A stretch of DNA of 48,178 nucleotides from an uncultured Burkholderiales bacterium. Its GTDB lineage: Bacteria > Pseudomonadota > Gammaproteobacteria > Burkholderiales > Burkholderiaceae_C. Of the stretch, positions 1 to 9,092 are shown one piece after another (within the stretch, counting starts at the first letter, position 1; every line of letters starts with the position of its first letter). The notes beneath the pieces were generated by a model, which did no database searches, was not told the origin of the DNA, and saw only the letters and a list, made by a program, of their open reading frames with translations. The position numbers were made by a program, and so were the translations under genes. The stretch is from positions 1 through 48,178 of the forward strand of contig CAIWWN010000223.1 of the NCBI GenBank assembly GCA_903916355.1, given 5' to 3'.

Positions 1-58
1 CGAACCCACGACCCCTTGGTTCGTAGCCAAGTACTCTATCCAGCTGAGCTACAGCCGC
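1..58 (-). tRNA. tRNA-Arg (anticodon ACG), 3' end cut by the window edge
   Basis: Read on the minus strand, the segment starts GCGGCTGTAGCTCAGCTGG, the acceptor 5' strand and D-arm of an elongator tRNA. The anticodon stem CTTGG/CCAAG encloses the loop CTACGAA, giving anticodon ACG (arginine, decoding CGN after A34 modification). The T-loop begin GGGTTCG is the last part present. About 58 of roughly 77 bases are inside the window, so the acceptor 3' strand and CCA end lie outside it. Confidence 0.93.
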
Positions 59-133
59 TAAGCTTCGTATTCTAGCACAAGAAAACAGTGTCTTTTCTGG
101 ATGCATTGTAGGAAACGCAGAACAAACCCAGTT

Positions 134-2503
134 TCAAGTTCCGAGCCGACTCCAGCGCTGCACCAGGGCCAACAACTGGGCGCGCATGAAGGGTTTGGTT
201 AAATAATCATCCATGCCGGCCGCCAAGCAGTTATCGCGGTCATCGGTGAGCGCATTGGCCGTCAAGGCCACAATGGGTTTGGGCGGCAAATGCAAATCAG
301 CCTCTCTGTGCCTGATGGCACGGCAAGCGGCCAAACCATCCATCTCCGGCATTTGCACATCCATCAAAATCAAATCGTAGGCCTGGTGGGCACTGACTTG
401 CACAGCTTCTAAACCATCTTTGGCCGTGATGACAACACAGCCCATGCTGCGCAGCATGGCTGTCACAATCTCGCGGTTCACATCATTGTCTTCCGCCACC
501 AGCACCGTGCACTCGACAGGTGACACGACTGGCGCTGATTTTTCAGCACGGCGATCACCCGCATTCATGGCAGAAAGACCCGTCAGCAAAGCATGTGCAA
601 TATCCTCCAACAACAAAGGATGAGCCACACAAACATGCGCTCCATCTAGCATGGCCTTGTCACTTTCACTGCTCGATCGCATGCGGGTCAATGCGATCTG
701 ACGCACATCGGGCCCCAGCGCCTGGGACCAAGTCTGCAGCCATTGCGATCGCGTTCGATCTTGAATTCGATGGTCAATGAAGGCCCAAGTTACATGCATT
801 TGTTTGAGGCGCGCCAGTTCATCCATCGACATCTGTGGCACCCACACCGATGGAACACCCAGTCGCTGAAGTTTGGCTTGTAGTGACTGGGCCACAAAGT
901 CCGACTGGGTGATGATCAAGGCCGTCCGCGCGCCCATGGCGGCTGGGGTCGAAAACTCGGGCTGATCCATTCGTATATCGAACCAGAAAGTTGACCCCTT
1001 ATTTTTGGCGCTGGTGAAGTCAACCACACCCCCCATCAATTGCGCCAATTGCCTTGAAATCACCAAGCCCAGGCCACTGCCACCATAGCGCCTGGCCATG
1101 GAAATATCAGCTTGGGAGAAGGCCTCAAACAACCCCAACTGCTCCTCGGGGGCCATGCCAATTCCTGAATCTTCAACGCTGCAACGCAAAAACGGCAGTT
1201 GCACTGGATCGGCGGATCCACTCAACACAATATGGATCTCCCCTCGCTCGGTGAACTTGACGGCATTGGCCACCAAATTGCCCAGAATTTGCTTGAACCT
1301 GTGCGGATCGCCGACCAAAGTGTCCGGCACATTCGCATCGATCGTTTGAATCAACTCCAGACCCTTGTCCTGGGCGCGTTCGGCAAAGAGCGTGCTGACT
1401 TCTTCCACGGCCTTAGCAGGAGAAAAACGCACAAACTCGAGTTGCAGTTTTCCGGCTTCAATTTTGGAGAAATCCAAAATGTCGTTGATCAAGTACAGCA
1501 ATGTAGAAGAAGAGCTGCTGACCATGTCGACAAAGCGTTTTTGTGTGCCATTCAACGGCGTGTCATGCAACATTTCGGACACGCCAATCAAACCATTCAA
1601 AGGCGTGCGAATTTCGTGGCTCATGTTTGCCAAAAACTGGCTCTTGGCGATGCTGGCCGCCTCGGCCTGGTCCTTGGCCAGGACGAGCTCTGCCGTGCGT
1701 GCTTGCACTTGACTTTCCAACTCGGCGCTGTAGCGCGCAAGCATGCGGTCGCGAGTTTCAATTTCATTCAGCATGTGGTTGAAACCGGCGATCAGCTCCC
1801 CCACTTCGTCCGCATGGCCCGGGGGTGCGCGTTGGCTGTAGTCATTGTTTTGCGCCACTTGGCGCATCAACAAGGCCAACTCCGACACCGGTTGAGCGAT
1901 CATCTGGTGCATGGCCGCGGTCAAGGTTTGGATCGAAAAAAGGCCCATGGCCACACCCAACAAAGCCACAGCACCGTTGATCACCAGGGAAAGCCAGACG
2001 CTGGACAAATCCAGGTCCAAAATCAAACCGCCGATCTTTTCACCATCTTGGTCAATTTGATGCTGCAAGCGCAGCGTAGCCCAGGTCCAGTGCAAACTTT
2101 CAAACGCGGCAGTGCCCCAGCCAATGCCCGCATAAGGAAAGTCATCAGGGTCCGCTGCGGGGTAAGAGGCGAAAATTCGCCCTTCCTTGTTCAGCAAAAT
2201 CGCATGCTGAACTTGTTGAATGTGACGCAAACTTTTGAGCTGTTCCTGTGCGGCGCTGCGGTCCTCAAAGCGCAAGGCGGATCCGTTGGCGTCCGCAGTT
2301 AACTCGGAAATGCTGACTGCCTCGTTTTCAATCCGCTGCAGCGATTGGCTGACCTGCCAGATGGCCGTGATCACAAAGAACACCGCCAAGGCCAGCAACA
2401 CGCTCATGGTCACCACATGGCTGAGCTTGTAGCCCACCGGCTTATCCTGGATGGACCGAAAGATATACCGGTACAGGCGGGATGTGCTCAAATTCGTCGC
2501 CAT
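134..2503 (-). CDS. Hybrid sensor histidine kinase with CHASE8-like periplasmic sensor and C-terminal receiver
   Basis: This is a 789-residue inner-membrane hybrid kinase of the BarA/GacS style. Domain order: first membrane helix about 30-50; periplasmic part about 51-168 whose segment [14 protein letters not shown] resembles CHASE8 sensors (the type in YfiN); second helix about 170-192; HAMP about 193-250; coiled coil; HisKA with phospho-His296 in [12 protein letters not shown]; HATPase with N box near 408-414, G1 DSGIGM near 446 and G2 GGSGLGL near 474; a degenerate receiver about 524-645; and an intact receiver about 663-785 with E671/D672, phospho-Asp715 and Lys770. No Hpt domain follows, so a separate phosphotransfer protein or regulator is inferred. 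ATG at 2503 is preferred; an adjacent TTG at 2506 is possible. The start lies seven bases after the stop of the YfiR-type gene, suggesting translational coupling. Confidence 0.9.
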   Translation of the reverse strand: MATNLSTSRLYRYIFRSIQDKPVGYKLSHVVTMSVLLALAVFFVITAIWQVSQSLQRIENEAVSISELTADANGSALRFEDRSAAQEQLKSLRHIQQVQHAILLNKEGRIFASYPAADPDDFPYAGIGWGTAAFESLHWTWATLRLQHQIDQDGEKIGGLILDLDLSSVWLSLVINGAVALLGVAMGLFSIQTLTAAMHQMIAQPVSELALLMRQVAQNNDYSQRAPPGHADEVGELIAGFNHMLNEIETRDRMLARYSAELESQVQARTAELVLAKDQAEAASIAKSQFLANMSHEIRTPLNGLIGVSEMLHDTPLNGTQKRFVDMVSSSSSTLLYLINDILDFSKIEAGKLQLEFVRFSPAKAVEEVSTLFAERAQDKGLELIQTIDANVPDTLVGDPHRFKQILGNLVANAVKFTERGEIHIVLSGSADPVQLPFLRCSVEDSGIGMAPEEQLGLFEAFSQADISMARRYGGSGLGLVISRQLAQLMGGVVDFTSAKNKGSTFWFDIRMDQPEFSTPAAMGARTALIITQSDFVAQSLQAKLQRLGVPSVWVPQMSMDELARLKQMHVTWAFIDHRIQDRTRSQWLQTWSQALGPDVRQIALTRMRSSSESDKAMLDGAHVCVAHPLLLEDIAHALLTGLSAMNAGDRRAEKSAPVVSPVECTVLVAEDNDVNREIVTAMLRSMGCVVITAKDGLEAVQVSAHQAYDLILMDVQMPEMDGLAACRAIRHREADLHLPPKPIVALTANALTDDRDNCLAAGMDDYLTKPFMRAQLLALVQRWSRLGT

Positions 2504-2510
2504 CAATCGC

Positions 2511-3074
2511 TCACGGTTTGGTCGGTTTGGTGGTTCTGGCCAACTTCAACATTTGAGAACTGGCCTTCAAATTGGCGCGTTGCAGCGTGGCCAAATTGAC
2601 ATCGAACTCCACCCGGTCATCGACGGAAGCCAAAGCGATATGGGCACCGGCTTCGACGGCCTGCTGATTGTCGCTGACGATCAACACTGGTGCGCCGAGC
2701 AATTGCCGGACCACCGAGGTCAACAACTTACTGTCTCGGTCACCCACAAAAATGATTTGGCAATCTTTGAGTTGATCCAAGGCAACATTTTGTCGTACCT
2801 GAATTTCACGCCCCTGCGCCAACCGGCGGTCCAAGGCAAACAAAGCGCCGCCCAAGTCATCGCGCCCAGCGGTGCAGACATGGAATTCTTTGGCCTCGAC
2901 GCCGGGCCAATCCACATATTTGGCAAAGTTGTAAATGTAGGCCGCCTTGACGCGGTACTCGGCCATGCTGTTGGCGCTTTGTGCTTGTGCAGCCATGGCG
3001 ATGCAGGCCATGAAGACCAAGCTCACCCATTGACGGGCTTGCTGTGCAGTGTATGGAAGAAGGTTGAATTTCAT
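2511..3074 (-). CDS. YfiR family (DUF4154) periplasmic protein
   Basis: A 187-residue exported protein. A signal peptide of about 31 residues ends near AAQAQ; the mature part starts with the family's characteristic [19 protein letters not shown] and later has the [10 protein letters not shown] and APVLIVSDN strands typical of DUF4154. In Pseudomonas, YfiR is a periplasmic repressor of the membrane enzyme YfiN; here the downstream partner is a histidine kinase with a similar sensor, so YfiR is inferred to bind that sensor. The start at 3074 is chosen because GGAGG sits seven bases upstream; a longer open frame exists but lacks a better site. It overlaps the 3' end of the receptor gene only if that longer frame is used; the true start lies just after the receptor stop at 3088. 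Confidence 0.88.
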   Translation of the reverse strand: MKFNLLPYTAQQARQWVSLVFMACIAMAAQAQSANSMAEYRVKAAYIYNFAKYVDWPGVEAKEFHVCTAGRDDLGGALFALDRRLAQGREIQVRQNVALDQLKDCQIIFVGDRDSKLLTSVVRQLLGAPVLIVSDNQQAVEAGAHIALASVDDRVEFDVNLATLQRANLKASSQMLKLARTTKPTKP

Positions 3075-3087
3075 GATCGAACCTCCT

Positions 3088-5325
3088 TCAAAAACGCCAC
3101 AAGGCAGTGAAGAAAAGGGTGCGCTGCACGTCGTAAGCACGCGTATAGGGTAAGCTGTCGATGAACTCGGTATGCCGGTTCGTCAACAGATTTTTTCCCA
3201 TCACGGCCAGCTCCAATTGCCGATCCACCTGCCAAGCCAAGCGGGCGTCCAAAGTCGCATAAGGCTGGACGGTCACAGGGCTGAGCGCATTGATTCCGTA
3301 ATGCAGGGTTTTGCTGACATGGCGAGCCCAAAGATCCAGATTCAATCCCTGTGCAAACGAATAATTACTGCGCAGTGAAATTTGATGGTTCGGCGTGCCT
3401 CCCTCGTAGGAGTTGACTTGCATGTCACCGATCAAATCACCGGTGTGCTCACCATGCATATGCAAGTAGGCGTAGGAGGCTTGTATTCGCCATTGACTCT
3501 GTGGACGCCAGTCCAGCGCAAATTCCCCACCCCAGGATCGCATTTTGTCCAGGTTGGTGTTGTAGCCCTGCAAGGTGAAATAGCAACTTTGCGGCGGGCT
3601 CATGGGGCTCATCAGGCAGCCCATCGCGGGCATCAGGCCTGAAACCGATTCCAATGATGAAGCCCCAATTAAGCGTCCACCACGCAAGTCGGTGTAATTA
3701 TTCAGATACACCGCACTGTCAAAACTGAGCTGCGGCCCCAGTTGTTTGCGCCAACCCGCTTCCAGACTGATCGCTTTTTCAGCCATCACCGCCGCGCCCG
3801 GGCGAGGCGCCATTTGCAACATGGTGGTCAGCGATTGGGCGGGCACGCCAGGGACAAAACCGGCTGCGTCAAATGCGGCAATGTCAATCGTCGCCAAACT
3901 TTCAATCCGGCGCGGCGAACGCACGGAGCGCGACAAAGCGCCCCAGACGGTGTCGTTGCTATTGGGTGTCCACAACAGGCGCACATTGGGTTGGATGTTG
4001 AAGCCGGTCAAACCGTCGCGTTCAAACTTACTGCCCCAGATGAACTTGAAACGGTCCGGAATCACCGTCACATCGTCATGGATAAAAGCACTGTAGTTGG
4101 TGCGTGAGTCTTTGCCGTCCTGTAACCGGTATGGCCCTGAAGGCAGGTTCAAATCGTCCGCCGTGTGGCGCAGGGCCAAGCCCCAGATCACATCGTGCGC
4201 GCCCCAAATCTGGCGCCGCTGGTAGTCGACGTCGATGTCGGTTTTTTCACCGCCAAAACGGGCCGCAGTTGGGGCAATTCCGAAGGGTTGGGCCGCACTG
4301 GTCCCCGATCCCAAGAGCCCTTCATGAAAGAGAGACTCTCGGTCGACATAAGCTTGCAAAACCGACTGGGCCCCGTCCACCGAGCGCCAGCTGTACCGGG
4401 CTTGCAACAAAGCACCTTCACCTGTTTTTCGCTCCGCATTGGCACTTTGAAACGGCGTTCCCGGGCTGCTGTAAGCCAACACGGTGGGCGTCAAATACAT
4501 GGATTGGGAACGCAGGCGGTAGGCCTCGGCTTTCACGCTGAGCTCACCGCCTTCGACCAAGGGCTCGACGCGCAGACCCACGCGCTGGTGCGCGGCGCCA
4601 TCAATGCCGATGAGGCCAGTGCTTGTTTCCGGCGAGCCATTCATGGTGTCGGTTTTGGCATACAAGCGGTAATGACCACCACCATCCAACTCGCCACCAT
4701 GCCGCAACGCCACGGCACCATAACCGCCCTGCCCCATCTGGGTGCTGAGCATATTGCCTTGGGTGGCTTTGGCCTTGCGGGTGACAATGTTGATCACGCC
4801 GTTCATGGCGTTGGTGCCCCACAGCGCAGCACCCGGTCCACGGATCACCTCTATGCGCTCGATGTCTTCCATCAAGGTGTCTTGCGTCTCCCACAGCACA
4901 CCCGAAAACATGGGCGAATAAACGCTGCGACCATCCACCAAGACCAGCAATTTGCTGGAGAAACGCTCTAAAAATCCGCGCGAACTGACCGCCCAACTGT
5001 CGCGTGAAATTTGGGCCACATTCAATCCCGGCACCATGCGCAAGGCTTCGGGGATCGACAAAGCGCCGGAGCGGCGCAACTCTTCACCGGTGATCACATA
5101 GGCCGCCGCTGCGGTGTCCACCACGCGCTGCTCTTTGCGTGACATGGAGGTCAGCCGGTAATCCACCAACTCCTCCAGACTCAGATCCAGCAAATTTGAT
5201 TCTTCGGCATGCAGCGCGGGGCCGCACAAGCAGGCCAAGGCCAAGGCCATCCTCACCGATAAGCGAAATCGGTGCGGTGGGCTTTGGGAGCCCCCCCAGG
5301 ATGCATCAAGATTTGGAATTTTCAT
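3088..5325 (-). CDS. TonB-dependent outer-membrane receptor
   Basis: A 745-residue beta-barrel receptor. The N-terminus from ATG 5325 carries a signal peptide ending near GPALHA; the mature start has the DLSLEELVDYRLTSMSRKEQ segment common to this receptor subclass. The plug domain includes YVITGEELRRSGA, IPEALRMVPGLNV, LVLVDGRSVYSP and IERIEVIRGPGAALWGTNAMNGVINI; the barrel ends with the outer-membrane targeting sequence FFTALWRF with a terminal Phe. No ligand can be assigned: no Fur box or siderophore gene is visible. It is the first gene of a three-gene set with the YfiR protein and hybrid kinase, pointing to a sensing or signalling role, as inference. A longer in-frame start at 5409 lies in AT-rich sequence and is unlikely. 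Confidence 0.9.
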   Translation of the reverse strand: MKIPNLDASWGGSQSPPHRFRLSVRMALALACLCGPALHAEESNLLDLSLEELVDYRLTSMSRKEQRVVDTAAAAYVITGEELRRSGALSIPEALRMVPGLNVAQISRDSWAVSSRGFLERFSSKLLVLVDGRSVYSPMFSGVLWETQDTLMEDIERIEVIRGPGAALWGTNAMNGVINIVTRKAKATQGNMLSTQMGQGGYGAVALRHGGELDGGGHYRLYAKTDTMNGSPETSTGLIGIDGAAHQRVGLRVEPLVEGGELSVKAEAYRLRSQSMYLTPTVLAYSSPGTPFQSANAERKTGEGALLQARYSWRSVDGAQSVLQAYVDRESLFHEGLLGSGTSAAQPFGIAPTAARFGGEKTDIDVDYQRRQIWGAHDVIWGLALRHTADDLNLPSGPYRLQDGKDSRTNYSAFIHDDVTVIPDRFKFIWGSKFERDGLTGFNIQPNVRLLWTPNSNDTVWGALSRSVRSPRRIESLATIDIAAFDAAGFVPGVPAQSLTTMLQMAPRPGAAVMAEKAISLEAGWRKQLGPQLSFDSAVYLNNYTDLRGGRLIGASSLESVSGLMPAMGCLMSPMSPPQSCYFTLQGYNTNLDKMRSWGGEFALDWRPQSQWRIQASYAYLHMHGEHTGDLIGDMQVNSYEGGTPNHQISLRSNYSFAQGLNLDLWARHVSKTLHYGINALSPVTVQPYATLDARLAWQVDRQLELAVMGKNLLTNRHTEFIDSLPYTRAYDVQRTLFFTALWRF

Positions 5326-5577
5326 GCCATTTGAAATCAATAAATCTACAAATACGATCTCGAAATGAGACCAACAAGACCATTGAAAGAAAATATGATT
5401 TTGAACCAATAAATGGATTAATAGCTACTTTTTTGTAAAAAAATTACACAAAAAGGATTTATTAACAAATATGTACTATTTAATAACTCAATTTAAAAGG
5501 CGTTGGTTTGCGACACGCTACAGACGGTCTACAGCAAGAACCTCAAACCGTTATTCAAGCGTTTACGTCATTACCAC
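5326..5577. other. AT-rich intergenic gap between divergent genes
   Basis: This non-coding stretch between the receptor gene (minus) and the small secreted protein (plus) is strikingly AT-rich, especially 5390-5500, against GC-rich neighbours. It must hold the receptor promoter on the minus strand; several weak -10-like boxes are present (for example caaata at 5349-5354 opposite caacaa at 5372-5377 read as -35), none convincing. No RNA gene or ORF with a ribosome binding site was seen. Confidence 0.6.
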
Positions 5578-5591
5578 TTGATGCACATCAA
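5578..5591 (+). promoter_or_regulatory. FNR/CRP-family operator (perfect TTGAT-N4-ATCAA)
   Basis: The sequence TTGATGCACATCAA is a perfect match to the FNR/Anr consensus. Its centre at 5584.5 lies about 41.5 bases before the transcription start expected from the -10-like TAAGAT at 5613-5618, the class II activator position. The downstream gene starts at 5648. Confidence 0.65.
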
Positions 5592-5612
5592 GCCCATGAG
5601 AGGGTCATGGCA

Positions 5613-5618
5613 TAAGAT
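5613..5618 (+). promoter_or_regulatory. Putative -10 element of the FNR-type promoter
   Basis: TAAGAT matches four of six bases of TATAAT and lacks a good -35 box, as expected when an activator occupies that position. The match is weak on its own; it is supported mainly by its spacing to the operator at 5578-5591. Confidence 0.4.
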
Positions 5619-5647
5619 GAACTCCGTCCCTTTTCACAAGCACGGCC

Positions 5648-6019
5648 ATGAAATTCCTGACTTGCCTTTTTTTAATGATGCTGACCGCCAACGTACAGGC
5701 GGGATTGCAGCAATTTGGCCAATCCAGAGACAACACTTCTTATTTCGAATCTGGGACTGTCAAGCGCAGTGGCGGCAAGGTGAGCGTTTGGACGCTGACC
5801 GAGTACCGTGACAGACAGAAAGCGGGCTTTTTGTCTACACGCAGTCACAAAGAAATCGACTGCAAAAATCAACAGGAACGCACGGTCCAATACCTGGCCT
5901 ATGCCGAAAACAAGGGGCAAGGACAGGTGGTGGGCGAAATCAACGAGCCCAATTCCTGGCAAGACATTGCCCCGGGCACGCGCAACTCACGCTTGTTGCT
6001 TATGGTCTGCGGAGAATAA
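5648..6019 (+). CDS. Small secreted protein, surface-adhesin E-like
   Basis: A 123-residue protein with a signal peptide (MKFLTCLFLMMLTANVQA) and a mature part of about 105 residues. The pattern of an early short hydrophobic strand, VSVWTLTEYRDRQK, SHKEIDCKNQQ and a final LLLMVCGE with one early and one late Cys matches the Surface-adhesin E family fold (a probable disulphide). Members are periplasmic or surface proteins of mostly unknown role, so no function is claimed. The gene is monocistronic and convergent with the epimerase-like gene after it. A perfect FNR-type box 56 bases upstream suggests oxygen-responsive expression. The ribosome binding site is weak. Confidence 0.75.
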   Translation: MKFLTCLFLMMLTANVQAGLQQFGQSRDNTSYFESGTVKRSGGKVSVWTLTEYRDRQKAGFLSTRSHKEIDCKNQQERTVQYLAYAENKGQGQVVGEINEPNSWQDIAPGTRNSRLLLMVCGE

Positions 6020-6034
6020 AAGCCCCGCTTCAAA

Positions 6035-6973
6035 TCACAGCAACTGAGCTTGGGGGCGCAAACCTTCGCGCACAGTGGGGTAGGCCAAGCGCACCCGAAG
6101 TTCGCGCTGCATGCGGGTGTTGTCCAGGCGACGAGACTCACTCATGAAACTGAGCAGCATCAAGGGCAAAGATTCAGTGGCACTGCTGCGCGAGACTCGG
6201 GGCGGTCTGGGCAAGCCCATCAAATCGGCCGCCATATCGAAGTAGTCACCCATTTTCAAGGTGGTGTTGTCGTTCACGTTGTAGACGCGTTGGGCTTTGC
6301 CGCGCCACAGGGCGGCCACGCAAGCGCGGGCCAAGTCATCGGCGTGAATGTGGTTGGTGTACACGTCATCAGCCGCGCGCAACACGGGCGTGCGTTTGAG
6401 CAAGCGCTCTTTGGGTGTGCCACCCACCCGGTCTGGCGCGTAGATGCCCGGAATGCGCAAGATGCTGCTGCGCAGACCCGAGCGGCCGGCAAATCGGATC
6501 GCGCGCTCGGCATCGACCCGGCGTACCGCGCGTGGTGTATGGGGTTGCACGCTTGTGGTTTCATTGACCTTGAGGCCTTTGCAGTCACCATAAACCCCGC
6601 TGGTGGAGCCATAGACCAGCGCCTTGGCCTGACTGCGCAAACGCAGCACCCTGGCCAAGGCCGTGGTGCGCGGATCGTGCGACCAATTGCGCCCCTGCTC
6701 AGACGGTGGTGGCGCCAAATGCAAGACGCGCGTGGCCAGGCCAGCCAAGCGCTGCAGGCTCGCCGGGGCATCGAGATTGCCCACCAAGGGGGTGATGCCT
6801 GCGGCACGCAATTCGGCTTTGCGCTCAGGGCTGGAGGTCAAGGCCAACACGCGCAAGCGACTGGGCAACTGATGCGCCGCACGCTTGCCGACATCGCCGC
6901 AACCCACGATCAAAATGCGCTCACGGCGAAAACGGGCAGGCAAGGCGCCTAAAGGGGTTTGATTTGAAGGCAA
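6035..6973 (-). CDS. NAD(P)-dependent epimerase/dehydratase-like (extended SDR, YeeZ-type)
   Basis: A 312-residue soluble protein with an N-terminal Rossmann motif ILIVGCGDVGKRAA (about 20-33), the LVYGSTSGVYGDCKG active-site region (Ser/Tyr area about 118-132) and an HADDLARACVAAL segment typical of extended short-chain dehydrogenases. The Lys expected four residues after the active-site Tyr is not obvious (SGVYGDCKG), so catalysis is uncertain. Substrate unknown. The only upstream start is TTG at 6973 (an ATT just before it is less likely); it diverges from the reductase gene at 7018 across 44 bases, so the two promoters must be tightly packed. Confidence 0.75.
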   Translation of the reverse strand: MPSNQTPLGALPARFRRERILIVGCGDVGKRAAHQLPSRLRVLALTSSPERKAELRAAGITPLVGNLDAPASLQRLAGLATRVLHLAPPPSEQGRNWSHDPRTTALARVLRLRSQAKALVYGSTSGVYGDCKGLKVNETTSVQPHTPRAVRRVDAERAIRFAGRSGLRSSILRIPGIYAPDRVGGTPKERLLKRTPVLRAADDVYTNHIHADDLARACVAALWRGKAQRVYNVNDNTTLKMGDYFDMAADLMGLPRPPRVSRSSATESLPLMLLSFMSESRRLDNTRMQRELRVRLAYPTVREGLRPQAQLL

Positions 6974-7017
6974 AATCGGAGGTTCGGGTTACTCGACAGA
7001 CCCTCAAGGATACATGG

Positions 7018-8058
7018 ATGAGCTTTCAAATTACTGTGCAACCCAGCGGCCGCCACTTCAGCGCGGATTCGACCGAAACTTTGCTGGCCGCCGGCATTCG
7101 TCAAGGCATAGGCCTGCCCTACGGTTGCAAGGACGGTGCTTGCGGTTCCTGCAAGTGCAAAAAATTAGAAGGCACCGTGGTACACGGTCCGCACCAAAGC
7201 AAAGCGCTGAGTGACGAGGAAGAAGCCCAAGGCCTGATCTTGACCTGCTGCGCGACAGCGCACAGCGACGTGGTGCTGGAATCGCGACAAGTCACCGAAG
7301 CCGGCGCTTTTCCGATCAAAAAGATGCCAGTGCGCGTGGTCTCTTTGGCCAAGAAATCAGATGACGTGATGGTCATTCAGCTGCAACTGCCAGCCAACGA
7401 TGTGATGAAGTTCCACGCAGGTCAGTACATCGAATTCATGCTGCGCGACGGCTCACGCCGCAGCTACAGCATGGCCAATGCCCCCCACACCTTGGAGGCC
7501 GCAGCGCCCAAAGTGGAGTTGCACATTCGCCACATGCCGGGCGGCAAATTCACCGACCCGGTGTTCACCACCATGAAAGAAAAAGACATCTTGCGGGCCG
7601 AAGGCCCCTATGGCAGCTTCTTCTTGCGCGAAGACTCTGACAAGCCTATGGTGCTGTTGGCTTCGGGCACGGGCTTTGCACCGATCAAGGCCTTGATCGA
7701 GCATATGCAGCACCAAGGCATCACCCGCCCCGCGACGCTGTACTGGGGCGGTCGCCGGCCGGCCGATCTGTACATGAGCGATTGGGTTGAGACGCAACTG
7801 GCGAGCATGCCGCAGCTGCGTTATGTGCCGGTCATCTCCAACGCCACACCCGAAGATGCTTGGACCGGTCGCACCGGCTTTGTGCACCAATCGGTGCTGC
7901 AAGATCACCCCGATTTGTCGGGTTTTCAGGTCTATGCCTGCGGCGCCCCCATCGTCGTGGACTCGGCCAAGCGCGACTATGTGAGCCTGGGCGGCTTGCC
8001 CGAAGAAGAGTTCTATGCCGACTCTTTCACCTCTGAAGCCGACAAAGCCACAAGCTGA
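7018..8058 (+). CDS. 2Fe-2S ferredoxin / FAD / NAD(P)H reductase (CDP-6-deoxy-delta-3,4-glucoseen reductase-like)
   Basis: A 346-residue electron-transfer flavoprotein. The N-terminal plant-type ferredoxin domain has the cluster ligands in YGCKDGACGSCKC plus the later Cys in ILTCCATAHSD. The FAD domain carries RRSYSMANAP, and the NAD(P)H domain GTGFAPIKALIEH and later YACGAP. The combination is that of AscD-type reductases and of oxygenase reductase components. No partner oxygenase lies nearby, so its electron acceptor is unknown; the glucoseen name is a database convention and not evidence for deoxysugar synthesis. ATG 7018 is chosen because AAGGA lies seven bases upstream; a longer frame from 6964 would overlap the divergent gene. 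Confidence 0.85.
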   Translation: MSFQITVQPSGRHFSADSTETLLAAGIRQGIGLPYGCKDGACGSCKCKKLEGTVVHGPHQSKALSDEEEAQGLILTCCATAHSDVVLESRQVTEAGAFPIKKMPVRVVSLAKKSDDVMVIQLQLPANDVMKFHAGQYIEFMLRDGSRRSYSMANAPHTLEAAAPKVELHIRHMPGGKFTDPVFTTMKEKDILRAEGPYGSFFLREDSDKPMVLLASGTGFAPIKALIEHMQHQGITRPATLYWGGRRPADLYMSDWVETQLASMPQLRYVPVISNATPEDAWTGRTGFVHQSVLQDHPDLSGFQVYACGAPIVVDSAKRDYVSLGGLPEEEFYADSFTSEADKATS

Positions 8059-8075
8059 ACATCAGAAAGCCCACC

Positions 8076-9068
8076 ATGAAACCCTTCACCCTGCGCCGCA
8101 AGTTTGATCGCCTGAATGCACTGCTGGCGTTGGCGCTGTGTACCCTGGTTTCGCCTTCAGCCTGGGCACAAAACAAACCGATTCGCCTCATCGTGCCTTA
8201 CGCCGCCGGCGGCCCCATCGATGTCACCGCACGCGCCTTGGCCGAGCGGGTCAAGGACACCCTAGGCCCGGTCATCATCGACAACAAACCCGGCGCCGGA
8301 GGCAACCTGGGCGCCGACCTGGTGGCCAAAGCAGCGCCGGATGGCTTGACGATTGGCATTGCCGCCACCGCCACCCACGCCATCAATCCCTGGCTGTTTG
8401 CCAAGATGCCGTATGACGCGGCGCGCGACTTTGCGCCCATCACCCAAATGCTGCGCGTACCCAATGTCTTGGTGATGAACGCCGACACCGCTCAGCGCCT
8501 GAATATCCAAACTCTGGCCGATCTGGTGCGCTATGCCAAGGCCCATCCGGGTCAGTTGAATTTTGCTTCCGGCGGCAACGGCAGCGCGGGTCACTTGGCC
8601 GGTGAGATGTTCAAACGTGCAGCCGGTATTTTTGCCGTGCACATTCCTTACAACGGCGGCAACCCGGCGCAGCTGGCCTTGCTTTCAGCCCAAGTTGACT
8701 TCAACTTTGACAATCTGGCCACCGCAGCGCCCAACATCAAATCGGGCAAACTCAAGGCCCTGGCCGTGACCACTTCGCAGCGCAGCAGCGCCTTGCCCGA
8801 CATCCCTGCCATGAGCGAGACCCTCAAAGGGTTTGAGATCGACACTTGGTGGGGGCTGGTCGCGCCCGCAGGCACGCCGCGCGAGGTGGTGGAACGCTTG
8901 AACAAAGCCTTCACCATGGCCTTGCAAGCCCCAGAAACCCGTACCCGCTTTGGCGCCTTGATGGCCGAGCCCGTGGCCACCACGCCCGAGCAGTTCGCTG
9001 ACTTCATGAAGAAAGAGCTGAACCGCTATGAGGCTGTGGTCAAAGCCAGCGGCGCGAAGGTGGACTGA
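8076..9068 (+). CDS. Bug-type tripartite tricarboxylate transporter substrate-binding protein (orphan)
   Basis: A 330-residue periplasmic receptor of the TctC/Bug family. A signal peptide of about 32 residues ends SAWAQ; the mature part has the family hallmarks PIRLIVPYAAGGPIDVTAR, DNKPGAGGNLGADLVAKAAPDG, INPWLF..MPYDAARDFAPI and the IPYNGGNPAQLALLSAQVD strand. The residues contacting carboxylates in known Bug proteins lie in the two loops present here, but the ligand cannot be predicted. No tctA/tctB is adjacent, which is common for Burkholderiales Bug receptors. It follows the reductase gene by 17 bases, so co-transcription is likely, and is convergent with the liv operon. Confidence 0.88.
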   Translation: MKPFTLRRKFDRLNALLALALCTLVSPSAWAQNKPIRLIVPYAAGGPIDVTARALAERVKDTLGPVIIDNKPGAGGNLGADLVAKAAPDGLTIGIAATATHAINPWLFAKMPYDAARDFAPITQMLRVPNVLVMNADTAQRLNIQTLADLVRYAKAHPGQLNFASGGNGSAGHLAGEMFKRAAGIFAVHIPYNGGNPAQLALLSAQVDFNFDNLATAAPNIKSGKLKALAVTTSQRSSALPDIPAMSETLKGFEIDTWWGLVAPAGTPREVVERLNKAFTMALQAPETRTRFGALMAEPVATTPEQFADFMKKELNRYEAVVKASGAKVD

Positions 9069-9092
9069 TTTTCAAGCGAATCACGCGCTGGG

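Noticed and set aside
1199-2302. Long plus-strand open frame opposite the hybrid kinase
   Set aside because: It is antisense to a kinase with intact motifs, has no ribosome site and translates to a His/Gln/Val-rich sequence without domains; a product of GC-rich codon bias.
4601-4996. Trp- and Arg-rich minus-strand frame within the receptor gene
   Set aside because: Alternative frame of the receptor coding sequence.
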